A DNA stretch of 64,000 nt, taken from positions 3,913,001-3,977,000 of the forward strand of contig NZ_CP162487.1 of NCBI RefSeq assembly GCF_041240605.1, in the 5' to 3' direction. The notes beneath the pieces were generated by a model, which saw nothing but the letters and a program-made list of their open reading frames with translations, ran no database searches and was not told where the DNA came from. Made by a program: the position numbers and the translations under genes. Shown here piece after piece: positions 37,410 through 46,121 of this stretch. The number at the start of each line of letters is the position of its first letter. Position 1 is the first letter of the stretch. The DNA is from Xanthomonas sp. DAR 80977 (GTDB lineage Bacteria; Pseudomonadota; Gammaproteobacteria; Xanthomonadales; Xanthomonadaceae).

Positions 37410-38226
37410 ACCTGCCAATCGAGCCCCTCCTGCAGGAGGGGCTTCGGCCCCGACTATCCGCAGCCGTCAAATGCACCACTTCGTTCGTCGCGACTGAAGT
37501 CGCTCCCACAGAAGACTTGCGGCGCGCCGGCTGGGTGCACTGCAGGAGGGGCTTCAGCCCCGACCGGGATCTATCGGCACTCCACGCTGCCTGTCGCGGC
37601 TGAAGCCGCTCCTACAGGAGGCTTGTGGCAAGCTGGCTGGGTCCACTGCGAGAGGGGTTTCGGTGCCGACGCTGTCCGCCGCCATCGCGTGCACCGCTTC
37701 GTTCGTCGCGACTGAAGTCGCTCCCACAGGGACTTGCGGCGCGCCGGCTGGGTGCACTGTGGGAGGGGCTTCAGCCCCGAACGGATCTATCGGCACTCCA
37801 CGCTGCCTGTCGCGGCTGAAGCCTCTCCTACAGGAGGCTTGCGGCGCGCTGGCTGGGTCCACTGTGAGAGGGACTTCAGTCCCGACGCTGTCCGCAGCCA
37901 TCGAGTGCAGCGCTTCGCTCGTCGCGACTGAAGTCGCTCCACAAGGACTTGCGGTGAGCCGGCTGGGTGCACTGTGGGAGGGACTTCAGTCCCGACGCTG
38001 TCCGCAGCCGCCGAGTGTCCCGCTCCGCTCGTCGCGACTGAAGTCGCTCCCACAGTGACTTGCGGTGAGCAGGCTGGGTGCACTGTAGGAGGGGCTTCAG
38101 CCCCGACCGGGATTTGTCGACACCCATGCTGCCCGTCGCGGCTGAAGCCGCTCCTACAGGCGCTTGCGGCGAACTGGATGGGGCACTGTGGGAGGGGCTT
38201 CAGCCCCGACACTATCCGCAGCCGCC
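37410..38226. repeat. Tandem array of about seven ~108-bp composite hairpin units
   Basis: Each unit contains a GGGCTTCAGCCCCGAC-type half-hairpin, a 30-45 base spacer, a GTCGCGGCTGAAGCCGCTCC or GTCGCGACTGAAGTCGCTCC half, and a linker with GCTTGCGGCG...CTGGGTGCACTG. The linker recurs near 37536, 37642, 37752, 37857, 37967, 38077 and 38183, a period of 105-110 bases. Two unit types, differing in spacer and hairpin sequence, alternate at first (B A B A) and then run B B A. The array fills the whole gap between the UvrA2 gene and the zinc-finger gene and reaches to within about 11 bases of the latter's stop. Open frames across it are repeat artefacts. Confidence 0.88.
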
Positions 38227-38236
38227 AGCCCCACCA

Positions 38237-38542
38237 TTACACGTAACGCGGGATCGGCCCCAGCTGCGGCGTCTGGTCCGGCAGCTCCACTTCGGTCTCG
38301 TCCACGTAGCACCAGCCCCAGCCCTCGGGCGGGTCGTAGCCTTCGATGATCGGGTGCGCGGTCTGGTGGAAATGCCTGGTGGCGTGGCGATTGGGCGAAT
38401 CGTCGCAACAGCCGACATGGCCGCAGCTGCGGCACAGGCGCAAATGCACCCAGGGGCTGCCGATCTTCAGGCATTCCTCGCAGCCGCGCGCGCTCGGCAC
38501 GACCTCGGCGATGGTGGAAAGGTGGGAACAACGCGCACTCAT
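38237..38542 (-). CDS. UBP-type zinc-finger protein
   Basis: 101 residues, almost entirely a ZnF-UBP domain: CEECLKIGSPWVHLRLCRSC, GHVGCCDDSPNRHATRHFHQ and HPIIEG supply the Cys/His zinc ligands in the family order. In eukaryotes the domain binds ubiquitin C-termini; bacterial stand-alone versions have no settled role. Its ATG overlaps the stop of the upstream thioredoxin-reductase-like gene (ATGA, 38539-38542), so the two proteins are made together and may cooperate. Confidence 0.9.
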   Translation of the reverse strand: MSARCSHLSTIAEVVPSARGCEECLKIGSPWVHLRLCRSCGHVGCCDDSPNRHATRHFHQTAHPIIEGYDPPEGWGWCYVDETEVELPDQTPQLGPIPRYV

Positions 38543-40245
38543 GAGCTGGCCCTCTCGATAGGGGCGGGCGCACTGCGCCGCGCCAGGAACTGGTGGATCT
38601 GCGCGACCACCGCGGCGCCTTCGCCGACCGCCGCGGCCACGCGCTTGACCGAACCGGCGCGCACGTCGCCGATCGCGAACACGCCCGGCCGGTCGGTCTC
38701 CAGCGGCAGCGCCGGCACCTGGCCGAGTTCCGCCTCGGCGCCGGTGACGACGAAGCCGGCATGGTCCAGCCGCACACAGCCATCGACCCAGGCGCTGTTG
38801 GGATCGGCGCCGACGAACAGGAACAGGTGATGCAGATCGCAGCGATGGGTGGCACCCGTGGCGCGGTCGCGGAACTCCGCGCTCGCCAGGCGCTGCGTGT
38901 CATCGCCCTGCAGCGACACCACTTCGGTGCCGGTATGCAGCTCGACGTTGGGCAACGCGGCGATGCGCTCGATCAGGTAGCGCGACATCGACGCCTCCAG
39001 CCCCGTGCCGCGCACGATCAGGTGCAGGCGCTTCACCTTCGGCGCCAGGAACACCACCGCCTGGCCCGCGGAATTGCCGCCGCCGACCAGTGCCACCTCC
39101 TCGCCTTCGCACAGCCGCGCCTCCACCGGCGAGGCCCAGTACGACACGCCATTGCCTTCGAACGCGGCCAGGTTGGCGATGTCCGGACGCCGGTAGCGCG
39201 CGCCCGAGGCGATCACCACGGTGCGCGCCTGCACGCGCAGGCCGTCGCGCATCTGCAACTGCAACGGCGCGGCGCTGCAGTCCTCGGCGGTGGCCGCGTC
39301 GCAATGCAGTTGCGCCACTTCCAGCGGCAGCGCCAGCTCGGCGCCGAACTTCAGCGCCTGGTTGTAGGCGCGCCCGGCCAGGGCCTGGCCGGAAATGCCG
39401 GTGGGAAAACCCAGGTAGTTCTCGATGCGCGCCGACGCGCCGGCCTGGCCGCCGATCGCGCGCTGGTCCAGCACCAGCACCGACAGCCCTTCGGACGCGG
39501 CGTACACCGCGGTCGCCAGGCCGGCCGGCCCGGCACCGACGATCGCCACGTCGTAGCGCTTGTGCGGATCCAGCTCCGGGGTCATGCCCAGGCAATGCGC
39601 AGCCTCGGCATCGCTGGGGCGGCGCAGCACGGTGCCGCTGGGGCAGACCATCAGCGGCAGTTCGTCGGGATGGATGCCCAGGCGTTCGACCAGCGCACGG
39701 CCCTCGTCGTCGTTGGCCGCATCCAGGAAGGTGTTGGGATAGCCGTTGCGGGTCAGGAAGCCCTGCAGCCGCGTCAGCCGTGCCTCGCCTGGCGCGCCGA
39801 TCAGCACCGAGCCGGCGGTGTCGCCTTCGATCAGTCCGACCCGGCGCAGGATCAAGGCACGCATCACGATCTCGCCGACGTCGGCCGAACTGATCATCAG
39901 CGAACGCAGGTGCGCCGCATCGAACGGCACCGCCACGCAGCCCTCGGCCCCGGCACGGCCGCCGGCCAGCGACGCGCGCCCTGCCAACTGGCTGACCTCG
40001 CCGCTGAACTGCCCCGCGGTGTGCTCGGTGACCGGCTTCTCGTGGCCCAGCCCGTCGCGGCGCACCACCGCGATCGAGCCCTGCAGCACCAGCCATACCG
40101 GCGCCGGATGATCGCCGACGGCGAACACCTCCTCGCCCGGCGCGAACGTGCGCGGCGCACCGCTGGCGAAGCGGCGCGCGGTCTCCACCTGCGCCGGCTC
40201 GAGCACCGGGAACATCTGATGGCGACGGGTATCGGCCAGGCTCAT
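38539..40245 (-). CDS. FAD-dependent thioredoxin reductase-like protein with cyclic-nucleotide-binding domain
   Basis: 568 residues with three parts. A cNMP-binding jelly roll (about 10-130) has GEEVFAVGDHPAPVWLVLQG and a degenerate phosphate loop FSGEVSQLAGR. A thioredoxin/glutaredoxin-like segment (about 150-215) reads YPNTFLDAANDDEG...LPLMVCPSG. A thioredoxin reductase fold (about 235-560) has FAD motif VAIVGAGPAGLA and NADPH motif VALVGGGNSAGQA. Where thioredoxin reductases have the CATC redox pair, this protein has SYWASPVEA, so it lacks the active disulfide. The start at 40245 uses AAGGA with good spacing. It may sense or transfer electrons rather than reduce thioredoxin. Confidence 0.88.
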   Translation of the reverse strand: MSLADTRRHQMFPVLEPAQVETARRFASGAPRTFAPGEEVFAVGDHPAPVWLVLQGSIAVVRRDGLGHEKPVTEHTAGQFSGEVSQLAGRASLAGGRAGAEGCVAVPFDAAHLRSLMISSADVGEIVMRALILRRVGLIEGDTAGSVLIGAPGEARLTRLQGFLTRNGYPNTFLDAANDDEGRALVERLGIHPDELPLMVCPSGTVLRRPSDAEAAHCLGMTPELDPHKRYDVAIVGAGPAGLATAVYAASEGLSVLVLDQRAIGGQAGASARIENYLGFPTGISGQALAGRAYNQALKFGAELALPLEVAQLHCDAATAEDCSAAPLQLQMRDGLRVQARTVVIASGARYRRPDIANLAAFEGNGVSYWASPVEARLCEGEEVALVGGGNSAGQAVVFLAPKVKRLHLIVRGTGLEASMSRYLIERIAALPNVELHTGTEVVSLQGDDTQRLASAEFRDRATGATHRCDLHHLFLFVGADPNSAWVDGCVRLDHAGFVVTGAEAELGQVPALPLETDRPGVFAIGDVRAGSVKRVAAAVGEGAAVVAQIHQFLARRSAPAPIERASS

Positions 40246-40738
40246 CGGCATCCTTGTGGGCAGCGGGCGACAGGGCACAGCATGCGGTGCGTGGGCGCCG
40301 CGGGCAATCACCCATTCTGGGAGGCGGCGCGTGCGCGGCAGCGGTGCGGCCACGTTGTCGCAAAGGCCAACGGACGCGCCTCGCGCACCGGGCCGGCCAA
40401 GCACTTCGCGCCCGTACCCTCACCCCAACCCCTCTCCCGAGGGGAGAGGGGCTTTGGCGCCGCGGTTGTTCGCTTCTCCCTGCGGGGCCATGGCCCGTTT
40501 TCGAGGAAAGGTGGCCCGCAGGGCCGGATGAGGGGGACGAAGCCTCGCAAACAGCGATCGCGGCCTTGCGTCGCGTCGCAGCAGCGCCATCGTGCGACCA
40601 GTACGCGCGGGTATGGCCTGCGTGCGCGCCGGCTGCCGCGATGGCAGCCCTTGTGTTCGATCCGCAACCCCCCATCCAGTTCGTGCCGCGCCGTCTTCGG
40701 CGTCCGTCCGGCCCCTGTCGCCCTCAAGGAAACCGCCC
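40246..40738. other. Intergenic region containing a GC-rich repeat element
   Basis: No gene is supported. TACCCTCACCCCAACCCCTC... at about 40415-40451 is an inverted relative of the repeats at 41271 and 41431. Beside it lies a second element with CTGCGGGGCCATGGCCCGTT... and GCAGGGCCGGATGAGGGGGA, a related form of which occurs at about 41352-41420. The right end should hold the promoter of the DUF1993 gene. Confidence 0.6.
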
Positions 40739-41269
40739 ATGTCCGTCTCGATGTACCGCCTTTCCGTCCCGGTGTTCCTGCGCGGCCTGGACGTGTTGCA
40801 ACACTACGTGGACCTGGCCGAGCGCCATGCGCAGGACCAGGGCCTGGATCCGCAGTCGCTGGTCGACGCGCGCCTGGCGCCGGACATGTTCGGCTTCGCC
40901 GGGCAGATCCAGCGCGCCTCGGACGTCGCGAAGAACGCCATCGGCCGCCTCAGCGACATCGTGCCGCCGCGCATGACCGACGACGAAACCACCCTGGCGC
41001 AGCTGCGCGAGCGCATCGCCGCCACCCAGCGTTTCCTGCACAGCGTGGACGCCAGCGTCCTGGACGGCGCACAGGACCGCGCGGTATCACTGAATGCCGG
41101 CAAATTGAAAGCCGACTTCAACGGCAGCGACTACCTGCTGACCTTCGCCCTGCCGAACTTCTTCTTCCACGTGGCCACCGCGCACGCGATCCTGCGCCAG
41201 CAAGGCGTGGCGGTGGGCAAGCTCGACTACCTGGGACCGTTCGACACGGTAGAAACCGAGGCCGCTTAA
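40739..41269 (+). CDS. DUF1993 family protein
   Basis: 176 residues covering a DUF1993 domain: MSVSMYRLSVPVFLRGLDVL at the start, LAPDMFGFAGQIQRASDVAK in the middle and LTFALPNFFFHVATAHAILR near the end. The family has a DinB/YfiT-like four-helix bundle and no known activity. The ATG at 40739 has CAAGGAAACC upstream. GC-rich repeats flank it on both sides, so it seems to stand alone. Confidence 0.88.
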   Translation: MSVSMYRLSVPVFLRGLDVLQHYVDLAERHAQDQGLDPQSLVDARLAPDMFGFAGQIQRASDVAKNAIGRLSDIVPPRMTDDETTLAQLRERIAATQRFLHSVDASVLDGAQDRAVSLNAGKLKADFNGSDYLLTFALPNFFFHVATAHAILRQQGVAVGKLDYLGPFDTVETEAA

Positions 41270-41270
41270 C

Positions 41271-41467
41271 GCCCCTCTCCCACCGGGAGAGGGGTTGGGG
41301 TGAGGGTAAGGCGCGAAGCGACTCGCGGAGTTTGGGTGCACGAGGCTGCGCCCGTACCCTCATCCGCCCCTGCGGGGCACTTCCCCCCAAAAAGGGGGCC
41401 ATGGTCCCGAGGGGAGAAGGCAAAGCCTTAGCCCCTCTCCCACCGGGAGAGGGGTTGGGGTGAGGGT
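41271..41467. repeat. Two identical GC-rich inverted-repeat elements and a related insert
   Basis: GCCCCTCTCCCACCGGGAGA... (38 bases, ending GGTTGGGGTGAGGGT) occurs at 41271-41307 and again at 41431-41467. Each contains a CCCCTCTCCC/GGGAGAGGGG hairpin. Between them lies a variant of the second 40.4-40.5 kb element (CCCTGCGGGGCACTTCCCCC...). The block lies between convergent genes and probably works as a bidirectional terminator or REP-type element. Confidence 0.75.
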
Positions 41468-41527
41468 CCGGCGCGAAAGCGACTCGCTGATTCAAAGCGC
41501 ACGAAGCTTCGCCCGCACAAGCAGCAT

Positions 41528-42184
41528 CTAGGCCACCGACGGCACCGCGAGCCCACCCGCACCCGCATCGCCCGCAACGAACGCCACGCCCGCCAACGCA
41601 TGCATCCTCGTCACCGCCGCCGCGAACGGACGCAACACCGCGACGCCACGCGCAGCGAACACCGCGTGCAGCGCCGCGTAGTACCACAACGTCCCCTCGC
41701 GGCCAGCAGTGAAACGCTCGAACACCTCCACACCCACGTCCAGATCCTCAAGATCCGCGACGATGCTGCGCGCGTTGTACAGCTTGTCGCAGGCCGAGAC
41801 CAGCAGCACCGCATCCGGCGCCTCGCCCAGGTGCGCCAGATACGCCTGCTTGCGGATGCGCCAGTCGCGGCGCCGGGCCGGCACGTCCTCGTGGCCCGCC
41901 TTGCGCTCGGCGCTGGCGTCGGTGCAGCCCATCACGATCGCCGCCACCGCATCGCCGAACTGCGCGCGGATCACCGCCTCGTGGCCGGCGCCGCAGTCCT
42001 CGATCACGTCGTGCAGCAACGCGGCGATCGCCTGGTCCTCGTTGCCCCCCGCCTCCAGCACCAGCGTCGAGACTCCCAGCACATGGCTGAAGTACGGCAC
42101 CGTGCCGCCCTTGCGGAACTGGCCGGCGTGGGCGATGCGCGCGTAATCCACGGCGCGCGCGTAAAGTTCGGTAAGAGCGGTCAT
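41528..42184 (-). CDS. HD-domain phosphohydrolase (RelA/SpoT hydrolase-like)
   Basis: 218 residues. The HD motif ALLHDVIEDC, preceded by FRKGGTVPYFSHVLGVS and followed by LVSACDKLYNARSIVADLED, is the arrangement of the SpoT-like small alarmone hydrolases and related HD4 proteins. The metal ligands H...HD...D are all present. It likely hydrolyses a nucleotide in the cytoplasm; (p)ppGpp is possible. No synthetase domain is attached. The weakly conserved C-terminal 25 residues are Ala/Val-rich. The start at 42184 gives MTALTELYARAVDYARIAHA. Confidence 0.82.
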   Translation of the reverse strand: MTALTELYARAVDYARIAHAGQFRKGGTVPYFSHVLGVSTLVLEAGGNEDQAIAALLHDVIEDCGAGHEAVIRAQFGDAVAAIVMGCTDASAERKAGHEDVPARRRDWRIRKQAYLAHLGEAPDAVLLVSACDKLYNARSIVADLEDLDVGVEVFERFTAGREGTLWYYAALHAVFAARGVAVLRPFAAAVTRMHALAGVAFVAGDAGAGGLAVPSVA

Positions 42185-42246
42185 GCGGCCTTCCTGACGG
42201 GGCAGAACCGCATTATCGCGGAATCCGCGTGCCAGGATCGCGCCGT

Positions 42247-42834
42247 TCATGTCTCCGGCGCCGGCCGCACCCGGAACACCACGCTCATCCGCGGCGCCAC
42301 CGGCCGGGCGGTCTTGGGGATGCCGTGTTCGTGGGTCAGCTGCGACGCATGACTCATCACCAGCAGGCTGCCGGGCAGCAGATCCACCCCGATGCTCCTG
42401 CGCTCGCCGGCCTTGGCGCGGATGTTCATGCGTCGCGCAGCGCCCAGCGACACCAACGCGATCGGATGCGGCGCGACCAGCGTATGCAGCTTGTCGTGGT
42501 GCATCGCCACGCTGTCGCGGCCATCGCGGTACAGGTTCAGGCCCACCGCCGTGTACGGTGCCGGCACGCGCGCCTGCACCGCCGCATGCAACGCGCGCAA
42601 CGGCAACGCCTCGGGCAAGGCCGACAGCGGGTACGCCGCCACCAGCCGCGGCACATCCACCACCCGGTCGTACATCGGCCGGCGCAGGTGCTGCCATTGC
42701 GCGCCGTCGCGCAACGCCGCGAACCACGCCTGCGCCAGCTCCGGATCGAGCAGCCGCGGCCAATAGCGGATGCCGCCCTCGGCATCGTGCACCAGATGGT
42801 GCGGGGCGTCGTCGGGCTGGGCGAACAGATCCAT
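42247..42834 (-). CDS. alkB: AlkB-like 2-oxoglutarate/Fe(II)-dependent dioxygenase
   Basis: 195 residues from the ATG at 42834 (MDLFAQPDDAPHHLV); an upstream ATG at 42870 would add 12 residues and neither has a clear ribosome-binding site. Key features are NLYRDGRDSVAMHHDKLH, giving the iron ligands His and Asp, then SLGAARRMNIR, the third His in SHASQLTHEHGIPK and the 2-oxoglutarate Arg in RMSVVFR. It repairs alkylated bases by oxidative demethylation. It precedes the HD hydrolase gene by 62 bases on the same strand and may be co-transcribed. Confidence 0.87.
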   Translation of the reverse strand: MDLFAQPDDAPHHLVHDAEGGIRYWPRLLDPELAQAWFAALRDGAQWQHLRRPMYDRVVDVPRLVAAYPLSALPEALPLRALHAAVQARVPAPYTAVGLNLYRDGRDSVAMHHDKLHTLVAPHPIALVSLGAARRMNIRAKAGERRSIGVDLLPGSLLVMSHASQLTHEHGIPKTARPVAPRMSVVFRVRPAPET

Positions 42835-42984
42835 GGGCGAAAGATGGGGATGCGGCGGAAGAAGCGCCATCCCAGCATCTGAACGGATCAGCGGCTGCGA
42901 CGCGGGGTGCGGAGCGCGACCCAGCGATGGAAATTCTTACTTTTCACCCGCGCCGCGTTAACGTCGCGCTTGGGAGCATGCAGA

Positions 42985-43311
42985 ATGTCCCTCCCTCCAC
43001 AGCACAGGCGAACCACACGCATGACGGCAGCGCGCAGGACGACGACCCCTCTCTCGACGGCAGACACCGCGCCCCATGGCGGCGCGAACCACGACGCGTC
43101 CGGCTACACCGCCAAGGCGCCAGCGGAAACGGCGCACGTACGCAGCGGAGCGAGCAACGTATACCAGCACCCCTTGTCCGCAGGCGGCGCGGATGGCGAG
43201 CAGCGCGCCCGCGCGCAACGCAAGCAGCTGGCGACCGGCATCGTCGCGGTCGGCAGCATCGCCGCCATCGCCACGTTGGCGTTGATCGCCTGGCGGCGCG
43301 CGCGGCGCTGA
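42985..43311 (+). CDS. Hypothetical protein with one C-terminal membrane helix
   Basis: 108 residues starting MSLPPQHRRTTRMTAARRTT. The first 85 residues are polar and probably disordered, with Ser/Thr/Ala/His richness. A hydrophobic helix (GIVAVGSIAAIATLALIAW) lies at 88-106 and the protein ends RRARR, the topology of a tail-anchored or phasin-like small membrane protein. GGGAG lies eight bases before the ATG. The AT-rich patch at about 42930-42960 could be its promoter. No known family was recognised. Confidence 0.55.
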   Translation: MSLPPQHRRTTRMTAARRTTTPLSTADTAPHGGANHDASGYTAKAPAETAHVRSGASNVYQHPLSAGGADGEQRARAQRKQLATGIVAVGSIAAIATLALIAWRRARR

Positions 43312-43481
43312 CCGCCCGACGACAAACGCGCCTTCGCTTCCCGCGACGCAGGCGAGGGCGTCTCGCCGCCTCGTCGCTTGCAGCTGGTGGAAGCGCCATA
43401 GAGGCTATAGGGCGGCTGCCTGCATGACGGATGGAGCGAAGCAGCCGGCCATGCGGCCGTACCCCGCAACGCACCCGCTCG

Positions 43482-43865
43482 CTAGCGCGCCATCGACACC
43501 GTGAACTGCCTGGAGGCGTCCACCTGCTCGCGCGGCAGCGGCCGGATCCGCACCAGTCCGTAGCGGCAGACGTCCAGATCCTGGTAGACCAGGCTGCGCC
43601 CGTCGTCGAACGCAAAGCGCAGGTCGTAGCGGCAGCCCTCGCCGTGGACGCCGACGGTAGCCGAGTCGCCGCCACCGCGCAGCGGATCCAGCGGCACCTC
43701 CCGGAACGACCCGCTGCCGGTGTCGGCGACCGTCAGCGCAGTCACGCTGTCGTGCGCGCGGTTGACCAGCATGACGTAGTGCGTGCGGATTTGGTCCTGC
43801 GCATGGGCGGTGGCCGCTGCGGCGAGCAGCACGCTGGCGAGGCAGGCGGTGCGGAATGGAGGCAT
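43482..43865 (-). CDS. Secreted small protein, unknown function
   Basis: 127 residues with a clear signal peptide (MPPFRTACLASVLLAAAATA-HAQ). The mature part is a probable beta-sandwich: THYVMLVNRAHDSVTALTVA, GCRYDLRFAFDDGRSLVYQD, DVCRYGLVRIRPLP, with two cysteines likely joined in a disulfide. It is predicted periplasmic. It is divergent from the LytS/LytR two-component genes, 198 bases away, and could be a target of that system; this is inference. Confidence 0.7.
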   Translation of the reverse strand: MPPFRTACLASVLLAAAATAHAQDQIRTHYVMLVNRAHDSVTALTVADTGSGSFREVPLDPLRGGGDSATVGVHGEGCRYDLRFAFDDGRSLVYQDLDVCRYGLVRIRPLPREQVDASRQFTVSMAR

Positions 43866-44063
43866 GGCGGGAATCTCCGGCAGGAAGGGATACCGCCCCG
43901 CAGCGGCGGCGGTGCGCATATCTGGCGCGCGCGCCCTGCCCCGCGCCCAGCGATCCGGGACGAATCGTCGTGCCCGCGTGACCAATCGTCGCCATCGGCC
44001 GCCGCGCTTCTCAGCGCACACGACCGCGCTTAGGATCGGCGCATCCCGTCCGAGCATCGCCCG

Positions 44064-45167
44064 ATGAAGATCCGCCTGGGTTCCACGGAAATCGGCCTGA
44101 TCCGATACCTGACCCTGTGGACGGCCGTGGTCGTGGCCTTCGCCGTGCAGGGCTATGTGTACGACGTGTTCAACAGCGGCGACCACCGCTGGGCGATCAG
44201 CGACTACCTGCGCTGGTCGATGATCCAGTGGTACACCTGGGCTGCGCTGGCCCCGCTCGTGTTCCAGCTGGGCGAGCGCTTCCCGATCGTCACGCCGTTG
44301 CAGCTGCGCTTGCTGGGGCGGCAACTGCTCGCCAGCGGCGGTGTCACCGCGCTGGCGATGCTCATCGGCGCCATCGTCTCGCCAGGCGCGTTCTCCGATC
44401 AGCTCGGGCAGTTCATCGGCAAGCACTTCGCGATCGGCCTGCTCACCTACTGGGGCCTGCTGGCGATCCAGCAGGCGCTGCACTACCGCAGCGAGAGCGA
44501 CCGCCGCGAACTGGAAGCCGGGCGCCTGGCCACGGAGCTGGCGCAATCGCGGCTGCAGGCGCTGAAGACCCAACTGCAACCGCATTTCCTGTTCAACACC
44601 CTGCACGCCATCGTGACCCTGCTCGACGAGGACGTCGCCTCGGCCGAGGACATGCTGCTGCGCCTGAGCGAACTGCTGCGCGCGCTGCTGGAGGAATTCG
44701 ACGGCCAGGAAATCACCCTGCGCCACGAACTCACCCTGCTCGACCTGTACCTGGGCATCCAGCGCAAGCGCTTCGGCGACCGCCTGACCACGCGCCTGTA
44801 CATCGACCCGGCCACCCTGGACTGCGCGGTGCCGAGCCTGCTGCTGCAGCCGATCGTGGAGAACGCCATCCAGCACGGCATCGGCCGCCACGCCGGCGCC
44901 GACTGCGTGGAGATCGAGAGCCGGCGCGAGGACGGCCAACTGCGCATCGAAGTGCGCAACCGCAGCAGCACCCTGGGCAACCGCAGCGACGCCGCCGGCC
45001 ATGGCATCGGCCTGTCGAACACGCGGCTGCGGCTGCAGGAACTGTACGGCGCGCACGCCGAGATCCGCCTGGACATGCTCTGGCCGCAAGGCGTGGCGTG
45101 CCGCATCCGCATGCCGTTCCGCGAACTGGAGGATGCCGAAGGCGCGCCGGAGCACGTGCCCGCATGA
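44064..45167 (+). CDS. LytS/AlgZ-family sensor histidine kinase
   Basis: 367 residues. Four hydrophobic segments in the first 140 residues (for example TLWTAVVVAFAVQGYVYDVF and ASGGVTALAMLIGAIV) anchor it in the inner membrane. The His_kinase (LytS) domain has LKTQLQPHFLFNTLHAIVTL with phospho-acceptor His174, then PIVENAIQHGIGRH (N box) and GHGIGLSNTRLRL (G box). There is no large periplasmic sensor domain, so the signal may be membrane-linked. It is coupled by ATGA to the response regulator gene. Confidence 0.9.
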   Translation: MKIRLGSTEIGLIRYLTLWTAVVVAFAVQGYVYDVFNSGDHRWAISDYLRWSMIQWYTWAALAPLVFQLGERFPIVTPLQLRLLGRQLLASGGVTALAMLIGAIVSPGAFSDQLGQFIGKHFAIGLLTYWGLLAIQQALHYRSESDRRELEAGRLATELAQSRLQALKTQLQPHFLFNTLHAIVTLLDEDVASAEDMLLRLSELLRALLEEFDGQEITLRHELTLLDLYLGIQRKRFGDRLTTRLYIDPATLDCAVPSLLLQPIVENAIQHGIGRHAGADCVEIESRREDGQLRIEVRNRSSTLGNRSDAAGHGIGLSNTRLRLQELYGAHAEIRLDMLWPQGVACRIRMPFRELEDAEGAPEHVPA

Positions 45168-45931
45168 CCATCACCGCGCTGGTCATCGACGACGAACCGA
45201 TCGCCCGCCACGCCATCGTGCGCCTGCTGCGCGAACACGCCGACATCGCCCTGCTCGGCGAATGCGGCGACGGCGCCGCCGCGGTGGCCGCGATCCGCGA
45301 CCACTCGCCGGACCTGGTGTTCCTCGACATCCAGATGCCGGAAATGACCGGCATGGACGTGGTCGCGCAGATCGGCGCCGAGCGCATGCCCGCCACCGTG
45401 TTCGTCACCGCCTACGAGCAGTACGCCGTGCGCGCCTTCGAAGCCAACGCGCTGGACTACCTGGTCAAGCCCTTCAGCCGCGAACGCTTCGCCGCCACCC
45501 TGCAACGCGCCAAGGCGCGGCTGGGCGGCGCCGGCAACAACCCCGCCCACCTCCTGCAGGCGCTGGACGCATTGCGCCAGCGCGACGCCTACCTGCAGCG
45601 CATCGCCGTGCGCGTGGACGAACACGTGGCGTTCGTCGCCGTGGACGACATCGTCTGGATCAAGGCCAACCGCAACACCGTGCAACTCCACGTGGCCGGC
45701 GCCGTGCACGAACTGCGCGAGACCATGGCCGCCCTCGGCGCGCGCCTGGACCCGCGCCACTTCGCCCGCGTGCACCGCTCCGCGATCATCAACGTGCGCC
45801 GGGTCAAGGCCATCCACCCCTGGTTCAACGGCCACCACGTGGTGACCATGGACAACGGTCAGCAGTTGCGCATGAGCCGGTACCAGCATGAGGTGTTCCT
45901 GCGGTTGGTGACCAATGGCGGAGGGGAATGA
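45164..45931 (+). CDS. LytTR-family response regulator
   Basis: 255 residues. The receiver domain (1-120) shows VIDDEPIARHAI, phospho-acceptor Asp55 in LVFLDIQMPEMTG, the Thr of VFVTAYEQYAVRAF and Lys of YLVKPFS. The C-terminal LytTR DNA-binding domain (about 145-250) has IVWIKANRNTVQLHV and HFARVHRSAIINVRRVKAI. It starts within the stop of the kinase gene and is its partner. Such regulators bind direct repeats in target promoters; the targets are not evident here. Confidence 0.92.
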   Translation: MTITALVIDDEPIARHAIVRLLREHADIALLGECGDGAAAVAAIRDHSPDLVFLDIQMPEMTGMDVVAQIGAERMPATVFVTAYEQYAVRAFEANALDYLVKPFSRERFAATLQRAKARLGGAGNNPAHLLQALDALRQRDAYLQRIAVRVDEHVAFVAVDDIVWIKANRNTVQLHVAGAVHELRETMAALGARLDPRHFARVHRSAIINVRRVKAIHPWFNGHHVVTMDNGQQLRMSRYQHEVFLRLVTNGGGE

Positions 45932-46121
45932 GGCGGGCGCGGCGGCCGTAAGGGCAGGACCTCGGCCTAGCTCCGCAAGGCGCTCCAACGCACACCGTCC
46001 GGCACCGGCTCGCGGCGGCCCAGGCACCGAATCGACAGGCGCAGCCGGCGCATTTACAGTGGGCACATCGCCTCGCCGCAGCACCGCAGTGCGACACGCC
46101 GGGCCACACAAGGAGAAGCAC

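Noticed and set aside
37353-38246. Several 60-140-codon frames and a possible CRISPR array.
   Set aside because: The frames are translations of the hairpin repeats. The repeated units are about 108 bases with internal inverted repeats, and the intervals are not unique spacers, so it is not a CRISPR array. No cas genes are present.
40308-40727. A 139-codon minus-strand frame (MRATGAGRTPKTARHELDGG...).
   Set aside because: It reads through the GC-rich intergenic repeat elements and similar spurious frames arise wherever these occur. It has no good ribosome-binding site.
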